Source: Acanthococcus lagerstroemiae | Lineage: Eukaryota; Arthropoda; Insecta; Hemiptera; Eriococcidae | DNA length: 64,000 nt | Reading direction: 5' to 3' | NCBI GenBank assembly: GCA_031841125.1 | Contig: CM063113.1 | Location: 39,896,197 to 39,960,196, forward strand | Shown: positions 61,005-64,000 of the stretch, one piece after another | Position numbering within the stretch: the first letter of the stretch is position 1 | Layout of the letters: the number at the start of each line of letters is the position of its first letter | Program-made: the position numbers and the translations under genes | Notes under the pieces: generated by a model | What the model saw: the letters and a program-made list of their open reading frames with translations, nothing else | Database searches by the model: none | What the model was told of the DNA's origin: nothing

Positions 61005-62925
61005 GGTCCCTCCAACAGCCGAAGCCAATTATAGGAGGGACCGTTACAATAAAAATTAAAAAAGAGAAATAAAAAATGGAATAAAACTAATAAAAGTAAA
61101 ACATAATAAAAAATAAAAAAGTTAATAAAAGTAGAAGTAAAAAATAATAAAAAATGAAAAAGTAAATAAAAATAGAAGTAAATAATAGTAATAATAAACG
61201 AAGAAAAAACTGATAATAATAATAATAATAATAAAACAATATTTAATAAACCTTTTTATTCAGTGGTACGTTTGTTACAGTGCATATAGGTATATCTTGT
61301 AAATATTGATATAATAACATCTATATTGTTGAGAAAATCTGTTCGGTATGAAACTGAAAAAATTTAACATTTTAATTAGAACTTAGATTTTAAAGGGAAC
61401 TGAAATCTCAAAATTTACATTTTGTGTGTTTTGATTTATGTGATGTTATTTTGGTACTTGATTATTTTAATATATTTGTTTCCTTTTAGCCTGCACTGAT
61501 TGTACCCCCGGCCCATAATAGGCGAAGGTGCCCCTCAGCCTTTCCCATTCCCTTCTGTCTTGGGCAGTGCGGTGAAACAGTTTGTTTTGCAGGAATTGGT
61601 CGACTTCATACCTCCACCTAGTTCTCTGTTTGCCCCGTTTGCGGCTTTTGTGGCGTAGGGACCAAAATGTTGCTCTATACGTCCATTTATTTGTAGGTGT
61701 TCTCGCTACATGACCCGCCCACGACCATTTTAGATTTCTAATTGTCTGTAAACAATTTTTTTATTTCTGGCAGTTTCTTAGTTATATTTTTGATACTTAT
61801 GCGGTCTTTTCTTTTAATTTTTAAAATGGATCTCATCATTGAATTTTGAGTGGTTTGTATGATTTTTTCCAATTTTTTGTTTAGGGTCCAGGTGGGTGAG
61901 CCGTACGTTAGGACTGGAGCTACACACATGTTGAATATCTCACTTTTGTATGCATTTTTGAATTTTCCTTTAAAAATGTTTTTTAGGGACCAAAATTTTT
62001 TCCATGCCAAAGTAGCTTTTCTATTAATTTCTTTTTCCATTTCATTTTTGAGAGAGATTGTTTGTCCCAAATATATTATTTCCGATACGAGTTCCATTTC
62101 TTTGTTTTCAATCTTAATTTTTTTTGGGGGGGAGGGGGGGGGGGGTGGTGGCTGTTGATATTATTTTGGATTTATTAAAATTTATTGTAAGACCTGCCTC
62201 CCTTCCGTGTTTGTTTAGATAGTTTATCATTTCCTCAAGCTCGCCTGTTGATTCTGTTATTAATGCGATATCGTCCGCAAATCTTAAATTTGAAATTTTC
62301 GCACCGTTAATCGTTAGTCCCTTTTCCTCCCAGTTTAATTTTTTAAAGACTTCTTCTAAAGCCGCGATAAATAGGAGGGGGACAGGGGGTCGCCCTGCCT
62401 TACTCCTCTGTTTATATTGAAGTACTCCCCAATTGTATCTGTTATAATTCGGCTTTGTGAATCTGAGTATATTTCTTCAACTACGTTCATTAATTGTTTT
62501 GGAGCCCCCTGATATTCAAGCGTTTGTAGGATATATCGATGTTCTAGCGAATCAAAAGCCTTGTTGTAATCTATAAATGCTATATGTATGTCTTGGCCAT
62601 ATTCTTATGGTTTTTATAATATTTGGTTTAAGGTATGAAGATGGTCCAGGGTTGAGTATTTTTTTCTGAATCCGGCTTGATTTGGAGGTTGGAAGGGTTC
62701 CAGAAAGTTTCTTAGCCTCATTTCTATTAATTTTGTAAAGATTTTTGAGATCGTAGGAGATAGGCTGATAGGTCTGTAATTTCCAATTTGATGGCGATCG
62801 CCCTTTTTAAAAAGGAGGATGATATCCCCTAATTTCCAGTTTTTGGGTACTTTACCCGTTAGCAAGATTTTATTGAAGAGCCATGTTAGTACTTTTATCA
62901 TTTCCGTGCCGCACATCCGCTATCC
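60972..62925 (-). mobile_element. RTE-clade LINE, 5'-truncated and frameshifted
   Basis: Minus strand from 62,925: TGKVPKNWKLGDIILLFKKG, GNYRPISLSPTISKIFTKLI, QAGFRKKYSTLDHL, QGDPLSPS (about 62,380), a 1-nt shift, LRFADDIALI (about 62,260-62,285), GLTINFNKSKI, MELVSEIIYLGQTISL, APVLTYGSPTWTL, KRKDRISIKNI, LKWSWAGHVARTPTNKW, RTRWRYEV and RTAQDRREWERLRGTF, stopping near 61,465. These are reverse-transcriptase and C-terminal blocks of RTE proteins. Frameshifts occur near 62,370 and 61,740. The 3' region ends in a stem-loop and a (TAAA)n tail. The 5' side stops abruptly against the Jockey-like element. Confidence 0.8.
61005..61042 (-). repeat. Stem-loop next to the (TAAA)n tail of the RTE element
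   Basis: GGTCCCTCC (61,005-61,013) pairs perfectly with GGAGGGACC (61,034-61,042) around a 20-nt loop. On the minus strand it is followed directly by (TAAA)n, 60,972-61,004. A 3' hairpin plus short tandem tail is the kind of structure LINE reverse transcriptases recognise (established for several clades; inferred here). Confidence 0.65.
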
Positions 62926-62929
62926 CACA

Positions 62930-64000
62930 GCTCGCCATCCCCCCACTAACCGCTTAAACGCCGATCTAGGCATACTATACATGTCAGCGCAAGTACACTC
63001 TGTCAAAAAATCATACGTAATTTTCATGATGTTGTTTAATGGGGAAAATTCCATTTTAGTGGTGCGATATTTTTTCAGAGAGAAGTATTTTTTATAACTA
63101 GATTGTATTTTTGGGGCCCAAATATTTATTTCTATAAGAGCAGTTTTTCATCGTTAATGTTACCGTGAATTAGATCATATAGAAACATTATTGCTGTTTT
63201 TTCTCTTCGTTTTCTTAGAGATTCAATTTCATATCCAGCCAGAATTTCAGAATAGGGTATGTTTTCAGGGTCAGGGTAGTATTCAAAATCTTTAAAATAA
63301 ATGTACCTCAGAAATCTATTTTGTATTTTTTCTATTTTTTCAATGACTTTGAGTGTATGTGGAAACCAAACTAAAACTCCGAATTCCAGAAGTGATCTAA
63401 CAAAAGAAAAATATAGTATTTTCAAGGTACATACTAGTTTTTTTGAAGTTCGCAGAGTTCCCGACAATGAAGTACGCCATTCTCCTCGCCCTAGACATAA
63501 CACTTTCAATGTGATCGTGAAAGGTCAACTCCCCTGTCCAAAAGGATGCCCAAATCTCTGATCTTATCTGACCTAGTTAGTTTTGTTTCCCAATATAGCG
63601 TACTCGTATTCGATGTATTGCTTTTTTCGAGTGAAAGTAGTGTAAGTGCATTTCTCAACGTTTAACGAAAGCCTATTTTCAATGCTCCAGCGCGCAAGTC
63701 TATCTAAATCATTTTGCAGGCTTTCAAAATCTGTGTGGTGTTTTATTGAACGGTACATTTTTACATCGTCAGCGTACATCAGTATTTCCGAGTCTTGGAT
63801 CACTGAAGGCAAGTCGTTAACGAATAGTAAAAATAGCAAGGGACCAAGATTTGAGCCTTGTGGCACTCAACTTTTTCCGATGTACGACCCCTGTACGAAA
63901 CATACTGTACCCTACCAGTAAGATATGACCAAAAGAAGTCACATAAATTATCTGAAAATCCTAAATCATTGAGCTTTTTCTTCAGAATCTTATGATTTAC
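62930..64000 (-). mobile_element. Jockey-group LINE, reverse transcriptase and C-terminus, running off the window
   Basis: Minus strand from 64,000: VNHKILKKKLNDLGFSDNLC and FFWSYLTGRVQYVSYRG, then a frameshift, VPQGSNLGPLLFLLFVNDLP, ILMYADDVKMYRSI (catalytic YADD) and RWSIENRLSLNVEKC. After stops at about 63,570 come LKILYFSFVRSLLEFGVLVW, IQNRFLRYIYFKDF and ESLRKRREKTAIMFLYDLIH. A further frameshift leads to PLNNIMKITYDFL and DMYSMPRSAFKRL near 62,940. The order is that of Jockey-group proteins. Several frameshifts mark it inactive. Its endonuclease would lie beyond the window. Confidence 0.75.

Overview
This is eukaryotic, probably arthropod (insect-like), genomic DNA. The reasons are a multi-exon gene with GT-AG introns and matching intron phases, R1-, Jockey- and RTE-group non-LTR retrotransposons, tRNA-headed SINE-like units, hAT-type and foldback MITEs, and a very long satellite array. 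The species cannot be named from sequence alone.

Region 1 (about 1-18,830, + strand) is the 3' part of one host gene, read as an Acf1/BAZ1A-type chromatin-remodelling subunit. Five exons join in phase: PHD finger (749-927), Ser/acidic linker (1513-1671), first half of the bromodomain (6718-6932), second half (10061-10224), and the end of the bromodomain plus a very acidic C-terminal tail (17159-17675). Its 5' part lies before the window. The introns are packed with mobile DNA. They hold hAT MITEs with 8-bp target duplications, a family of palindromic foldback elements, and an R1-like LINE fragment with 13-bp target duplications that is itself interrupted by a SINE with its own 13-bp duplication. 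They also hold a Jockey/RTE chimera, a 2.3-kb inverted field of degenerate ~50-bp repeats, an RTE-clade copy interrupted by a hAT and a MITE, and a nested foldback region.

Region 2 (about 19,328-54,720) is one tandem satellite array of ~290-bp monomers, roughly 120 copies, all in one orientation except for an old, diverged, inverted monomer at the left edge. Each monomer has strong internal dyad symmetry. The left end carries a large internal duplication (offset 3,232 bp, about 11 monomers) with a further 3-monomer (874 bp) duplication inside it. The array runs into a run of exactly 500 N (54,721-55,220), so its right end and true length are unknown.

Region 3 (55,221-64,000) has no recognised host gene. 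It holds a foldback element nested inside a 26-bp perfect inverted repeat, a 93-bp tandem duplication, a decayed MULE-like transposase C-terminus, a GA-rich tract, and two decayed minus-strand LINEs placed head to tail: an RTE-clade element with a stem-loop and (TAAA)n tail, and a Jockey-like element that runs off the window.

The host gene is the only likely functional protein-coding gene. The most unusual object is the satellite array, about 0.6 kb beyond the end of that gene.
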